Positions 32,988 to 41,026 of a stretch of DNA of 64,000 nt are shown in pieces. The notes under the pieces were generated by a model, which saw nothing but the letters and a program-made list of their open reading frames with translations, made no database searches and was not told where the DNA came from. Location of the stretch: positions 62,001 to 126,000 of the forward strand of contig NZ_OZ242342.1 of the NCBI RefSeq assembly GCF_965208555.1, in the 5' to 3' direction. Origin of the DNA: Poriferisodalis sp965208555. GTDB lineage: Bacteria; Actinomycetota; Acidimicrobiia; Acidimicrobiales; Poriferisodalaceae. The position numbers and the translations under genes were made by a program. Every line of letters starts with the position of its first letter. The first letter of the stretch is position 1.

Positions 32988-33032
32988 CATCAGACACTGC
33001 GGATGGCGTAAGCCGTCCGGAACATCAGACAC
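32985..33032. repeat. 13-bp direct repeat between convergent genes
   Basis: The sequence GAACATCAGACAC occurs at 32985-32997 and 33020-33032, a 35-base period. Each copy follows one hairpin arm, so the unit hairpin plus 13-mer is duplicated. An inverted ATCAGACACA also appears at 37691-37700 near another gene end. Confidence 0.6.
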
Positions 33033-33043
33033 AGCAGGTTGGG

Positions 33044-33946
33044 CTAGCTCTTGAGCCGTTCTGACAGCGTGTCCAGCGTGCGTCGCACCTCGGCCAGCAC
33101 CGTCGATGAGTCGTCGCTGGGACCGACCGGCGCGTGCAGGCGCACCCGGCTTCCCCCGGGTACCTGTTCGAGATCGAAGCGCCAGGCGTCCGCAGGCACG
33201 TCGAGCGACTCGATGGCGGCCCGAACCGCGTCGGGCTTGGCCTTCAGATCGATCTCGTCGACGACGCCTGGACCGCTCTGCGATTTGGTCCGGCCATAGC
33301 GATCGAAGTAGGCGATGTCGGCAGCCGGGTAGCGCCGTGACGTCGGCGTGAAGTCGGTGCCGATCGTGTAGGCCACCGGGAAGAGGCAGATCTGGGTCAC
33401 GTGGTCCGGCAGCTCCAGCAGCTCGGCGACTGCCGGCGCCTCGTTGAGGTACATCGTGGTCCACACCGTTCCCAGGCCTCGGCTCCGGAGCGCAACCATG
33501 AAGCTCCACGCCGATTGGATCACTGAATCGAACAGCCCGGGCCGTCCGCTGCCGTCATGGCGTCCGAGGATCGTGGGAATGACGAGCGCCGGCGTCCTGG
33601 CGATGTTCTCGCCGAGATGGCGGGCGCCCGCCATCAGCCGTTCGTTCTGGTGGCCGCTGCCCTGCAGACGCTTGGCAGTCTCGATGACCCAGTCGACGCC
33701 GGCCGACAGGTAGAGCTCGGCCATCCGGTCCTTGGTCTGCTGATCCCTGATGATCATCCAGCGACGGCTGCCGTTATTGCCCCCGGTGGGTGCCTGCTCG
33801 GCCACATCGATGCAGTCGAGAATGACCTGGTCCTCGACCTCCCGGTCGAAGTCGAGACGCTGGCGCACGCCCCGGGTCGTCATCAGCGCGTGATCGACGA
33901 TCGCCTGGTAATCAGGCGTGCCCGGTGCGAATGTCGGCTCATCCAT
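33044..33946 (-). CDS. Nitroreductase-family protein with C-terminal extension
   Basis: 300 residues. The FMN-binding nitroreductase domain covers about 20-225: TTRGVRQRLDFDREV, EQAPTGGNNGSRRWMIIRDQ and the C-terminal GLGTVWTTMYLNEA with a later strand near PVAYTIGTDF. Such enzymes reduce nitro, quinone or flavin substrates with NAD(P)H. The last about 75 residues (EIDLKAKPDAVRA, then WRFDLEQVPGGSRVRL) are not part of the usual fold and resemble half of an SRPBCC/START-like domain. The domain boundary and this resemblance are tentative. Convergent with the acyl-CoA dehydrogenase, divergent from PhyH. Confidence 0.8.
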   Translation of the reverse strand: MDEPTFAPGTPDYQAIVDHALMTTRGVRQRLDFDREVEDQVILDCIDVAEQAPTGGNNGSRRWMIIRDQQTKDRMAELYLSAGVDWVIETAKRLQGSGHQNERLMAGARHLGENIARTPALVIPTILGRHDGSGRPGLFDSVIQSAWSFMVALRSRGLGTVWTTMYLNEAPAVAELLELPDHVTQICLFPVAYTIGTDFTPTSRRYPAADIAYFDRYGRTKSQSGPGVVDEIDLKAKPDAVRAAIESLDVPADAWRFDLEQVPGGSRVRLHAPVGPSDDSSTVLAEVRRTLDTLSERLKS

Positions 33947-34017
33947 CTGCGGCGAGGGTAATCGCGGCGCTTATGGAGACTGCTGGTGTGAAGGGCCTGC
34001 AGAACTAGCGTGAGGCC

Positions 34018-34854
34018 ATGCTCACGGCCGATGAGGTCGCGTCGTTCAGCACTGATGGCTTCGTGACGGTTGACTCGCTAATCGATTCGGATCTGATCGA
34101 GCCACTCAGGGAGCGGTTCGAGCGGCTGTTCCGGGGTGAGTTCGAAACCGGCATCTCGCCCGACGAGGTCAACTGGCTGGCGGGCCGCGACGATCCGACG
34201 CTGACGAGACAGATCTGCAACGGCTGGAAGGCCGACCGGCTGATCGCCTCGACCGTGCTCGATGCCCGCCTCGGCGAGACGGTGGCCAAGCTGGCCGGCT
34301 GGCCCGGTGCCCGGATCGTTCAAGACAATGTGCTGTGGAAGCCGCCGGGCGCCCGGTCGCTGGGATTCCACCGCGACAACGCCTACCTGGCCTGGTACAC
34401 GCCGACCGAGATGTTCTCGTGCTGGATCGCGCTCGACGACACCGTCGCCGGCGGCGGCACCATGGAGATAGCCCGGGGATCGCACCGCTGGCCCACACAA
34501 GGCGACCAGATGGGCGAGTTTCATGCCCCCGACGACTACCGGGCGACGGTCAGTGCGGCAGCGGAAACTGCCGGTGCCGCTCTCGACCTCGCGCCGGTGG
34601 AAGTACCGGCCGGCGGCGGGTCGTTCCATCACGGGTGGGCCTGGCACGGTTCGGGGCCGAATGAGTCCGATCGGCACCGGCGGGCGCTCGTGCTGCACTG
34701 CGCCAGCAGCGAGGCCCGCTTCAACCGGGACGGCTTCGGCGAGGGCAACGGACCGATCTACTCCCGCTACGCCCGCCTTACCGACGACGAGATGGACGAG
34801 AACCACTTCCCGATCCTGTGGCGGCACGACGGCTACCGCACGCCCGGCATCTAG
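34018..34854 (+). CDS. Phytanoyl-CoA dioxygenase (PhyH)-family Fe(II)/2-oxoglutarate oxygenase
   Basis: 278 residues. DGFVTVDSLID opens the fold; the iron ligands are His-x-Asp in GFHRDNAYL and the distal His in WAWHGSGPN, with an Arg about ten residues later (HRRALVLHC) for 2-oxoglutarate. Length is typical. The family hydroxylates acyl-CoAs or small molecules. It lies 99 bases upstream of a Rieske dioxygenase pair on the same strand. Confidence 0.86.
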   Translation: MLTADEVASFSTDGFVTVDSLIDSDLIEPLRERFERLFRGEFETGISPDEVNWLAGRDDPTLTRQICNGWKADRLIASTVLDARLGETVAKLAGWPGARIVQDNVLWKPPGARSLGFHRDNAYLAWYTPTEMFSCWIALDDTVAGGGTMEIARGSHRWPTQGDQMGEFHAPDDYRATVSAAAETAGAALDLAPVEVPAGGGSFHHGWAWHGSGPNESDRHRRALVLHCASSEARFNRDGFGEGNGPIYSRYARLTDDEMDENHFPILWRHDGYRTPGI

Positions 34855-34953
34855 CGGGCATCAGCAGCAACCCGACGCTTGCGACGTCGCCGATATCAGC
34901 AGCAGCCGGATGAGAGCGCCTAGCGTCAGCGAGCAGCGGGGGGAGGCGCAGCG

Positions 34954-36261
34954 ATGGCACTGACAGTGCAAAGTTCACCGGCAGTCAACGACTACCGGCA
35001 CCTCGTGCAGGACGACCGGATCCACGGCAGCCTTTACACCGACCCTGCGGTGTTCGCGGATGAGATGGAGCGCATCTTCACCGACGGCTGGGTGTTCGTG
35101 GGCCACGAATCCGAGGTGCCCGACGTCGGCGACTGGGTCTCGCGGCGGCTGGGCACCGAGCCGGTGCTGATGGTGCGCAACGGAGACGGCGGCATCAGCG
35201 TGGTCGCCAACCGCTGCGCCCACCGCGGCACCACCTTGTGCCCGCAGAATGACGGCAACAACCGGAACTTCCGGTGTGCCTACCACGGGTGGACCTACGA
35301 CCTCGACGGCACGCTGCTGGGAGTGCCGGGACCGAAGGGCTTCCACAAAGACACCGCTGATCTGGGACTGGATCGACCCGGCCAAGTCGATGACTACCGG
35401 GGCTTCGTGTTCGCCAACCGCAGCGGCACGGCGGGGTCGCTCGCCGATCACCTGGGGGCGGGCGGCACTGATCTCATCGATCGGACCTCCAACATGTCGC
35501 CCTCGGGCAGCGTCCGCCTGTCCGCGGGCTGGATCGGCCAGCGGATCGACTCGAACTGGAAGATGTGGCCCGAGAGCGACCACGACGGCTACCACCTCAA
35601 TTTCACCCATGCGTCGATGGCCCGGGCCGTGCCCGACACCTACTACGACGAGATCGTGATGACCGGCGAGGAGGCCTCGGAGTCGGCCACACGCGCCTAC
35701 GACGGGGGCCACCTCGAACTCGACTTCCGAGGCAGCTACACCCGCGAGCTGGCCTGGCTCGGCACCACTCGCGAGAAGGTGGCCAGCTACTGCGATGCCC
35801 TCGAGCAGTCCTACGGACCCGAGAGGGCCAAGACGATCATGTGGGACGGCCCGCCGCACGCACTCGTGTTCCCGAACCTGTTCCTCGCCGAGATGAATAT
35901 CGCCCGAATCGAGCCGGTCTCGCCGGGCGTCACGGTGCACCACCACACTCCCCTGCTCGTGGATGGCGCCGACGAGAGCGTCAACCGGCGACTCGTGCTG
36001 CAATCAGAAGCGGCGATGGGCCCCGCATCGTTCTTCCTGACTGACGACGCGGTGATCGCCGAGCGCATGCACCGGGCTTTCCAGGGGGCCGCCGTCGGCG
36101 ACGACGCCTGGGTCGATCTCAGCCGGGGCCTCGAGCGCGAGCACGTCACTGACGGTCAGCGTTGGAGCGACATCACCGACGAGACCACCAATCGCGGCTT
36201 CTGGCATCACTACCGCGATGTCATGGCCAACGTGCTGGGCGACCGGCAGAACAGCGCCTGA
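34954..36261 (+). CDS. Ring-hydroxylating Rieske dioxygenase, alpha subunit
   Basis: 435 residues with a strong GGGGAGG ribosome site ten bases upstream. Rieske ligands are CAHRG (about 87-91) and CAYHGW (about 108). The catalytic domain has ESDHDGYHLNFTHAS, giving the two His, and the third acidic ligand lies later in the fold. Terminal oxygenase of a two-subunit dioxygenase that adds both atoms of O2 to an aromatic ring. The beta subunit follows after 9 bases. No ferredoxin or reductase is linked. Confidence 0.9.
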   Translation: MALTVQSSPAVNDYRHLVQDDRIHGSLYTDPAVFADEMERIFTDGWVFVGHESEVPDVGDWVSRRLGTEPVLMVRNGDGGISVVANRCAHRGTTLCPQNDGNNRNFRCAYHGWTYDLDGTLLGVPGPKGFHKDTADLGLDRPGQVDDYRGFVFANRSGTAGSLADHLGAGGTDLIDRTSNMSPSGSVRLSAGWIGQRIDSNWKMWPESDHDGYHLNFTHASMARAVPDTYYDEIVMTGEEASESATRAYDGGHLELDFRGSYTRELAWLGTTREKVASYCDALEQSYGPERAKTIMWDGPPHALVFPNLFLAEMNIARIEPVSPGVTVHHHTPLLVDGADESVNRRLVLQSEAAMGPASFFLTDDAVIAERMHRAFQGAAVGDDAWVDLSRGLEREHVTDGQRWSDITDETTNRGFWHHYRDVMANVLGDRQNSA

Positions 36262-36270
36262 GCGGCCGCC

Positions 36271-36765
36271 ATGGCGACCGTCGACGAGCCGACGCGTCGC
36301 GAGATCGACGCATTCGTGTACCTCGAAGCCCGGCTCGCCGATGAATCTCGCTACGACGAGTGGGAAGCACTGGTCACCGACGACATGCATTACTGGGTGC
36401 CGTTCGGCCCCGGCGACTACGAGCCCGGCACCCGGGTCAGCTACATCAACGACAACCGAGCCCGCCTGGCCACGCGTATCCGCCAGCTCGCAACTGGTGT
36501 CCATCACGCACAAGACCCGCCGTCATCGATGCGCCGGGTGGTGTCGAACATCGAGATCCTGAGGGCCGAGGGCGACGAATTCGAGGTCGGCAGCAACTTC
36601 GTGCTCTACGAGCACGCAGTCCAGGCCACGGGCCACCTGCGCCTGTGGGCGGGACGCACCAGGCATCGCTTGCGGCGCACGCCCGACGGGCTGCGCATGG
36701 CGGCCAAGACGGTGGAGCTGGTGAACTCCACTTCCCCGCTGCCGAACCTGCCCTTCATCATCTGA
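36271..36765 (+). CDS. Ring-hydroxylating dioxygenase, beta subunit
   Basis: 164 residues of the SnoaL-like cone fold used by beta subunits: REIDAFVYLEARLADESRYDEWEALVTDDMHYWVP is the characteristic first helix-strand part, followed by DNRARLATRIRQLATG and RRVVSNIEI. It has no cofactor and stabilises the alpha3beta3 assembly. Placement 9 bases after the alpha gene supports a pair. Confidence 0.9.
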   Translation: MATVDEPTRREIDAFVYLEARLADESRYDEWEALVTDDMHYWVPFGPGDYEPGTRVSYINDNRARLATRIRQLATGVHHAQDPPSSMRRVVSNIEILRAEGDEFEVGSNFVLYEHAVQATGHLRLWAGRTRHRLRRTPDGLRMAAKTVELVNSTSPLPNLPFII

Positions 36766-36855
36766 GGGGCACTGTTTCCCGCTCTTGTTCCCAATCTCGA
36801 ATGAGTACGGGCTCACAGGCCGCTCGGGCCACGGCTTCGCCTTCCGGCTCAGCCT

Positions 36856-37632
36856 CTAGTCGAACTTGGGCGGTCGCTTCTCCACGAAGGCCCGCTGGGC
36901 CTCGCGGGCATCGCTGCTGTGGAACGTCTCGCCTTCCAGGCTGAGCGACAGCGGCAGGATCTGGGCCGACATCTGCCGGATCCAGTTGTTGATGGGCACC
37001 TTCGACGCGCTGATGGCCTTCTGCGGTCCTGCGGCGAGCTGCCCGGCTTTCTCCAGCGCCGTGTCGAGGATTGCGTCGTCGTCCACCAGGAAATTGACGA
37101 GGCCCATGTCGTAGAGCATCTCGCCGGTGACCCGCTCGCCGGTCATCAGATGCCACTTGGCCCGGTTGACGCCCATCAGCAACGGCCAGATGACCTGGCC
37201 GCCGTCGCCGGCGCCGATGCCCATGTTGACGTGCGTGTCGGCGAACACCGAGCTGTGGCCGGCCACCACCACATCGCAGAGCAGGGCGATGTTGGCGCCC
37301 AAGCCCATGGCGTAGCCCTGCACGGCGGAGATGATCGGCTTGCGCAGCTCGAGCAAGTGGTCGACGATCTGGCGTCCTTCTTCGAAGCTAACTGCCGGAC
37401 CGCCGGTGTCGCTGAAATCGCCGCCGGCGCAGAATGCCCGGCCGGTGCCGGCGAGCACCACCACCTTCACGTCGTCGTCGGTCTGGGCGTCGCGGGTGAA
37501 CGAGGCCATCTCGTGATGCATCTGCCCGTTCACGGCATTGAGCCGCTCGGGCCGGTTCAGCGTGACCACGGCAACGCCGTTGTCTCGCTTGTCGATGAGC
37601 ATTGCCTGGTAGTTCGCTTGGTCCAGCGGCAT
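36856..37632 (-). CDS. Enoyl-CoA hydratase/isomerase (crotonase) family protein
   Basis: 258 residues. TLNRPERLNAVN, FCAGGDFSDTGG (first oxyanion loop) and YAMGLGANIALLCDVVVA (second oxyanion loop) are clear. Where true hydratases carry catalytic Glu in an AxFxxPE segment, this protein reads VFADTHVNMGIGAGDGG, so the first Glu is replaced and an Asp lies in the second position. It may therefore be an isomerase, hydrolase or C-C lyase of the superfamily. It is the last gene of the minus-strand run starting at 47589. Confidence 0.82.
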   Translation of the reverse strand: MPLDQANYQAMLIDKRDNGVAVVTLNRPERLNAVNGQMHHEMASFTRDAQTDDDVKVVVLAGTGRAFCAGGDFSDTGGPAVSFEEGRQIVDHLLELRKPIISAVQGYAMGLGANIALLCDVVVAGHSSVFADTHVNMGIGAGDGGQVIWPLLMGVNRAKWHLMTGERVTGEMLYDMGLVNFLVDDDAILDTALEKAGQLAAGPQKAISASKVPINNWIRQMSAQILPLSLSLEGETFHSSDAREAQRAFVEKRPPKFD

Positions 37633-37681
37633 GACAAGCCTCCCCGTGTCTTAGGCCACTTGGCTGGCGCTCAACGTACTG

Positions 37682-37723
37682 CGGTGAGACTGTGTCTGAT
37701 TGTCCTCACCGTGCAGCGGTGAG
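37682..37723. repeat. Three-arm inverted repeat at the end of the diaminopropionate ammonia-lyase gene
   Basis: The 7-mer CGGTGAG occurs at 37682-37688 and 37717-37723, and its complement CTCACCG at 37705-37711 can pair with either, giving two mutually exclusive hairpins. The site covers the stop codon (37706-37708). A terminator or mRNA 3'-end structure is most likely; no T tract is seen. Confidence 0.45.
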
Positions 37724-38872
37724 GACTCGACCCACTTGGGTGTGGGGCCGGCCGACGATTCGCTCGTAGTTCGCCGGGTCGGTGGCACCCTCGGTGACCA
37801 TAATCAGCACGGTGGCGCTCGCCGGGTCCTCCAGCGCCGCTGAGCCCTCCTCATCGGCCAGGAGCGCCCGCACTCCGGCCAGCGAGGCGCTTCCGGTCTC
37901 GCCGGCGACTACTTGGGCGTCGGCCAAGTCTCCCATTGCTGTGCCTGCAGCGTCGCTGTTCACCGAGACGCACCACTCGACGCCGCTCGCCATCATCGGC
38001 CACGCCAGCGGCGACGGCACCCCGCAGTTGAGGCCGACCATGATCGACCGATGCGGGCCGGGAGTCTCGGTGATCTCGCCGTTGATGGTGGACAGCTGGA
38101 CGCAGTTGGCGTCGTCAGGCTCTACCGATACCAGCACCGGACGGTGAGCGCCGCTGCGGAAGTGAGTGACGGCAGCGGCCATGAATGCACCGACGCCGAC
38201 GGGCACTGCGACCAGATCGGGCGATGCGATGCCGTTGGCGGCCAGCGCATCGTCGACTTCGGCGAAGATCGTCGTGTAGCCCTCCGCGACATTGGCGGGG
38301 ATGGTCTCGTAGCCGGGCCACGAGGTGTCGGACACGACGAGACAGCGATCGCCGGCCATCTCGGCACTCTGTTCGATGGCGTCGTCGTACGTGCCGTCCA
38401 CGACGGTCACGGTCGCGCTCTCGCCCTCGATGGCGGCGATACGAGCCTCCGATGTGCCGTCGGGCACCAGGATGTGCGCGTCGAATCCCAGCAGGCGCGC
38501 CATGAACGCGACCGCCCGGCCGTGGTTGCCGTCAGTTGCCGCGGCCAGGGTCATGGGCCTCAAATGGGCCAAGCTGGCTGCCAGTTCATTGATGTTCGCC
38601 CACGGCGGCGGCTCCCCGCCGATGTGCTCGCAGATGGCGCGATACGACGCCCACGATGCGCCCAATATCTTGAACGACGGCAGGCCCATGCGCTGCGTCT
38701 CGGCCTTCACCAGCACGCGCCCCACGCCGAGACTGTCGGCCAGCCGGGGAGCATCCACGAGCAGCGTCGGTGCGTATGCAGGCAACCGGCGATGAAACGC
38801 CATCACTTCCGGCGGCACTGCCGGCCAGTTGCGGCCGTCGAACAGCGGGTTCCGGTTGACCAGAGCGCCCAT
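37706..38872 (-). CDS. Diaminopropionate ammonia-lyase-like PLP enzyme (YgeX/DpaL family)
   Basis: 388 residues, fold-type II PLP enzyme. The Schiff-base lysine is Lys68 in MGLPSFKILGASWA, matching the RxGLxxFKxLGG motif of DpaL. AAATDGNHGRAVA is the Asn loop, VPVGVGAFMAAAVTHF the phosphate-binding segment and LNCGVPSPLAWPMMASG a family-specific stretch. DpaL converts 2,3-diaminopropionate to pyruvate and two ammonia. In E. coli its gene lies beside ygeY, ssnA and xdhD homologues; relatives of those are neighbours here, so a role in purine or ureide breakdown is inferred. Confidence 0.85.
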   Translation of the reverse strand: MGALVNRNPLFDGRNWPAVPPEVMAFHRRLPAYAPTLLVDAPRLADSLGVGRVLVKAETQRMGLPSFKILGASWASYRAICEHIGGEPPPWANINELAASLAHLRPMTLAAATDGNHGRAVAFMARLLGFDAHILVPDGTSEARIAAIEGESATVTVVDGTYDDAIEQSAEMAGDRCLVVSDTSWPGYETIPANVAEGYTTIFAEVDDALAANGIASPDLVAVPVGVGAFMAAAVTHFRSGAHRPVLVSVEPDDANCVQLSTINGEITETPGPHRSIMVGLNCGVPSPLAWPMMASGVEWCVSVNSDAAGTAMGDLADAQVVAGETGSASLAGVRALLADEEGSAALEDPASATVLIMVTEGATDPANYERIVGRPHTQVGRVLTAAR

Positions 38873-38897
38873 TGCTGACCTCCCTCAATCCAGAGAC

Positions 38898-39947
38898 TCA
38901 GTCGAGCTCGTCGAGTGCGGCGAAGAGCCGCTGCGCCTGTTCGGCTGCCTTGGCCCGCACCTCGGCGGGGTCGACACGCGTCGCCGTGCCCCCTGACAGC
39001 ACCTGCTCGCCGTCGATCGTGACGTCGAGCGGGTGCACCCCGGGCGTGTAGGCGAGATGCCACGGGTCAGCGCTGGGATAGGACCAGCGCACGGTGTCGT
39101 TGCGGGCTCCGGGCATCAGCTCCCAACCCTGGGCGAGCCACTCCCACGGCGGATCCGGCGAGGCGGTGACGTCGTGCTCGCGCAGCCGGGCGTAGGCCAC
39201 CCGGAACTCGTCGAGCATGTCTGAGCCGATGCCGTCGGTGCCCAGCGCAATCGGGCTCGTGGCCGCGAAGCGCACCGGATCGGCGTAGCCGACCGCGTTG
39301 TTCATGTTGGAACGCGGGTTGTGCACGACGGTGCCGCGCAGACCGTGGTCGTCCTGCAGGTGCACGCCATGGATCAGCAGCCAGCGCTCGTCGGTGAGGC
39401 CGGCCAGCCTCATTGCGGCATCAGCGTCGGGCGGGCCCTCGGCGACATGAATGTGCACGCCGACGTCGTGGCGGCGAGCCATGTCGGCCGCCGCAGCCAG
39501 CGTGTCGTCGGTGCACGTGAAGGCTGCATGAACGCCCACGTAGCCGCGGCCGCCGGCGGCGAGAAAGCGGTCGTTCTCCGCCAATCCCCGCCGGGCCCCA
39601 TCCGCTCCGTGACGGTCGGTCACTCCGTAGCAGCAACTGATCCGCACCCCGACTTCGGCGCAGGCATCCGCGATCACATCCAGCGAGCCCTCGATGGCGT
39701 TGGGAGACTCATGATGATCGACGATCGCCGTGCAGCCGGTCTCCAGCGCTTCCAGAGCGCCCAGCTTCGCCGACCACTCCAGCATCTCCAGGTCGAGCGC
39801 TCGGTCGAGGCGCCACCAGACCAGCTCGAGGATCTCAGCGAAGCCTCCGGGCGTGCGCGGCGGTGCCGGCATGCCCCGGGCCAGCGCGGAATAGAGGTGG
39901 TGATGCGAGCACACCAGTCCCGGCGTCGTCGCACCCTCCTCGCTCAC
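38898..39947 (-). CDS. SsnA-like amidohydrolase lacking the N-terminal beta domain
   Basis: 349 residues. It begins close to the metal site, GLVCSHHHLYSALARGM, which in SsnA lies after about 60 residues of beta sandwich; upstream in-frame sequence soon reaches a stop and shows no missing domain. The remaining barrel is intact: VDHHESPNAIEGS, VGVHAAFTCTDDTL, VHIHVAEG, HNPRSNMNNAVGYA and ALGTDGIGSDMLDEFR carry the other metal and catalytic residues. The C-terminal sandwich strands (VTIDGEQVLSGG) remain. SsnA relatives act as purine or aminohydrolase-type deaminases. Activity without the N-terminal strands is uncertain. Confidence 0.8.
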   Translation of the reverse strand: MSEEGATTPGLVCSHHHLYSALARGMPAPPRTPGGFAEILELVWWRLDRALDLEMLEWSAKLGALEALETGCTAIVDHHESPNAIEGSLDVIADACAEVGVRISCCYGVTDRHGADGARRGLAENDRFLAAGGRGYVGVHAAFTCTDDTLAAAADMARRHDVGVHIHVAEGPPDADAAMRLAGLTDERWLLIHGVHLQDDHGLRGTVVHNPRSNMNNAVGYADPVRFAATSPIALGTDGIGSDMLDEFRVAYARLREHDVTASPDPPWEWLAQGWELMPGARNDTVRWSYPSADPWHLAYTPGVHPLDVTIDGEQVLSGGTATRVDPAEVRAKAAEQAQRLFAALDELD

Positions 39948-40036
39948 GGCTGCGAGCGTAACCCCGGCCCCGGTGCCGATTGGGCAGATTCGGCAGAGCC
40001 AGGAGCAGGCAAGTCAGGCGGGCGGGCGTGGCTCCG

Positions 40037-40972
40037 CTACCGACGGAACGCCGGAAGGATCTCGACGAGGCGACCGAGCTGTGTGTCGACGTTCGGCGAC
40101 GCCAGCCGGATGCAGATGTGCCGGCAGCCTGCGTCGATGTAGCTCTGCAGCCACGCCGTGATTTCATCGGCCGTACCGGATTTTGTGCCCATGATCCGGC
40201 GCAGCACTTCGATCTGGACGCCGTAATACAGCATGGCGTGCTCAGCCACTTCGGCTGCCGCGGTGTCGGGCTCGCCGATGTTGACGGTCAGGTAGGCCGC
40301 AGCCGCGATCGACGCCGGATCACGGCCTGCGTCGGCCGCATGACTGCGCACGGTCGCAAGCTGATCGGCGAACGCGTCCACTGCGGGGGCGGTGGGGAAC
40401 CATCCGTCGAAGTGCCGGCCGGCACGTTCAAGCCCGCGAGGCCCCGAGCCGCCCAGCCACAGGCGCGGCCCGCCCTCGCTGACGCACACCGGCTGCAGCC
40501 GCTGCTGCGTGGGTGTGCCTTCGGCTCGCCAGAGCTCGCGGGCTCGATGGACGATCTCCATCATCCGGGTGCCCCGACGACCGTAATCGGCCCCGACCAG
40601 ATCGAAATCGGTGCTGACCTCTGCTCCGGGCGGCCCTGCCCCCACGCCCAGGATGAGGCGGCCGCCGGACAGCGCGTCCACCGTGGCAGCCTGCTGCGCG
40701 AGCTGCTCGGCACTGCGCATCGACGCCAGCAGCACCGCCGTGCCGAGATCGATGCGTTCGGTGGCAGCCGCTACGGCCGCCAGCACCGAGAGCGGCTCGG
40801 CCCGCGGCTTGGCCAGCAGGGAGTCGCCGATCCACGCAGCGTCGAAGCCGAGCTCTTCGGCTCGCACGGCCCAGGCCACCAGCCGCCGGGGATCGCCGTC
40901 GTGGGGCGGGTACATCGCCAGCTCACGCGAGGGCAGGAGCAGGCCGAAGGTGACTGATCCAGGTGAGGTCAT
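40037..40972 (-). CDS. LLM-class F420-dependent oxidoreductase
   Basis: 311 residues. FDAAWIGDSLLAKPRAEPLSVLAAVAAATERIDLGT and STVDALSGGRLILGVGAG-type motifs place it in the actinobacterial F420-binding LLM group. Next, the PRLWLGGSGPRGLERAGRHFDGWFP segment is the substrate/cofactor loop. It lies inside the purine-type cluster, between the SsnA-like and XdhD-like genes. RutA, an LLM flavoenzyme, opens the uracil ring oxidatively, so an N-heterocycle role is worth testing (inference). Confidence 0.8.
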   Translation of the reverse strand: MTSPGSVTFGLLLPSRELAMYPPHDGDPRRLVAWAVRAEELGFDAAWIGDSLLAKPRAEPLSVLAAVAAATERIDLGTAVLLASMRSAEQLAQQAATVDALSGGRLILGVGAGPPGAEVSTDFDLVGADYGRRGTRMMEIVHRARELWRAEGTPTQQRLQPVCVSEGGPRLWLGGSGPRGLERAGRHFDGWFPTAPAVDAFADQLATVRSHAADAGRDPASIAAAAYLTVNIGEPDTAAAEVAEHAMLYYGVQIEVLRRIMGTKSGTADEITAWLQSYIDAGCRHICIRLASPNVDTQLGRLVEILPAFRR

Positions 40973-41026
40973 GGCGAGAACTCTGCCACTCCCGTCGCCT
41001 GGGCGCGGTGAGGAGGGCTCAGGCGG

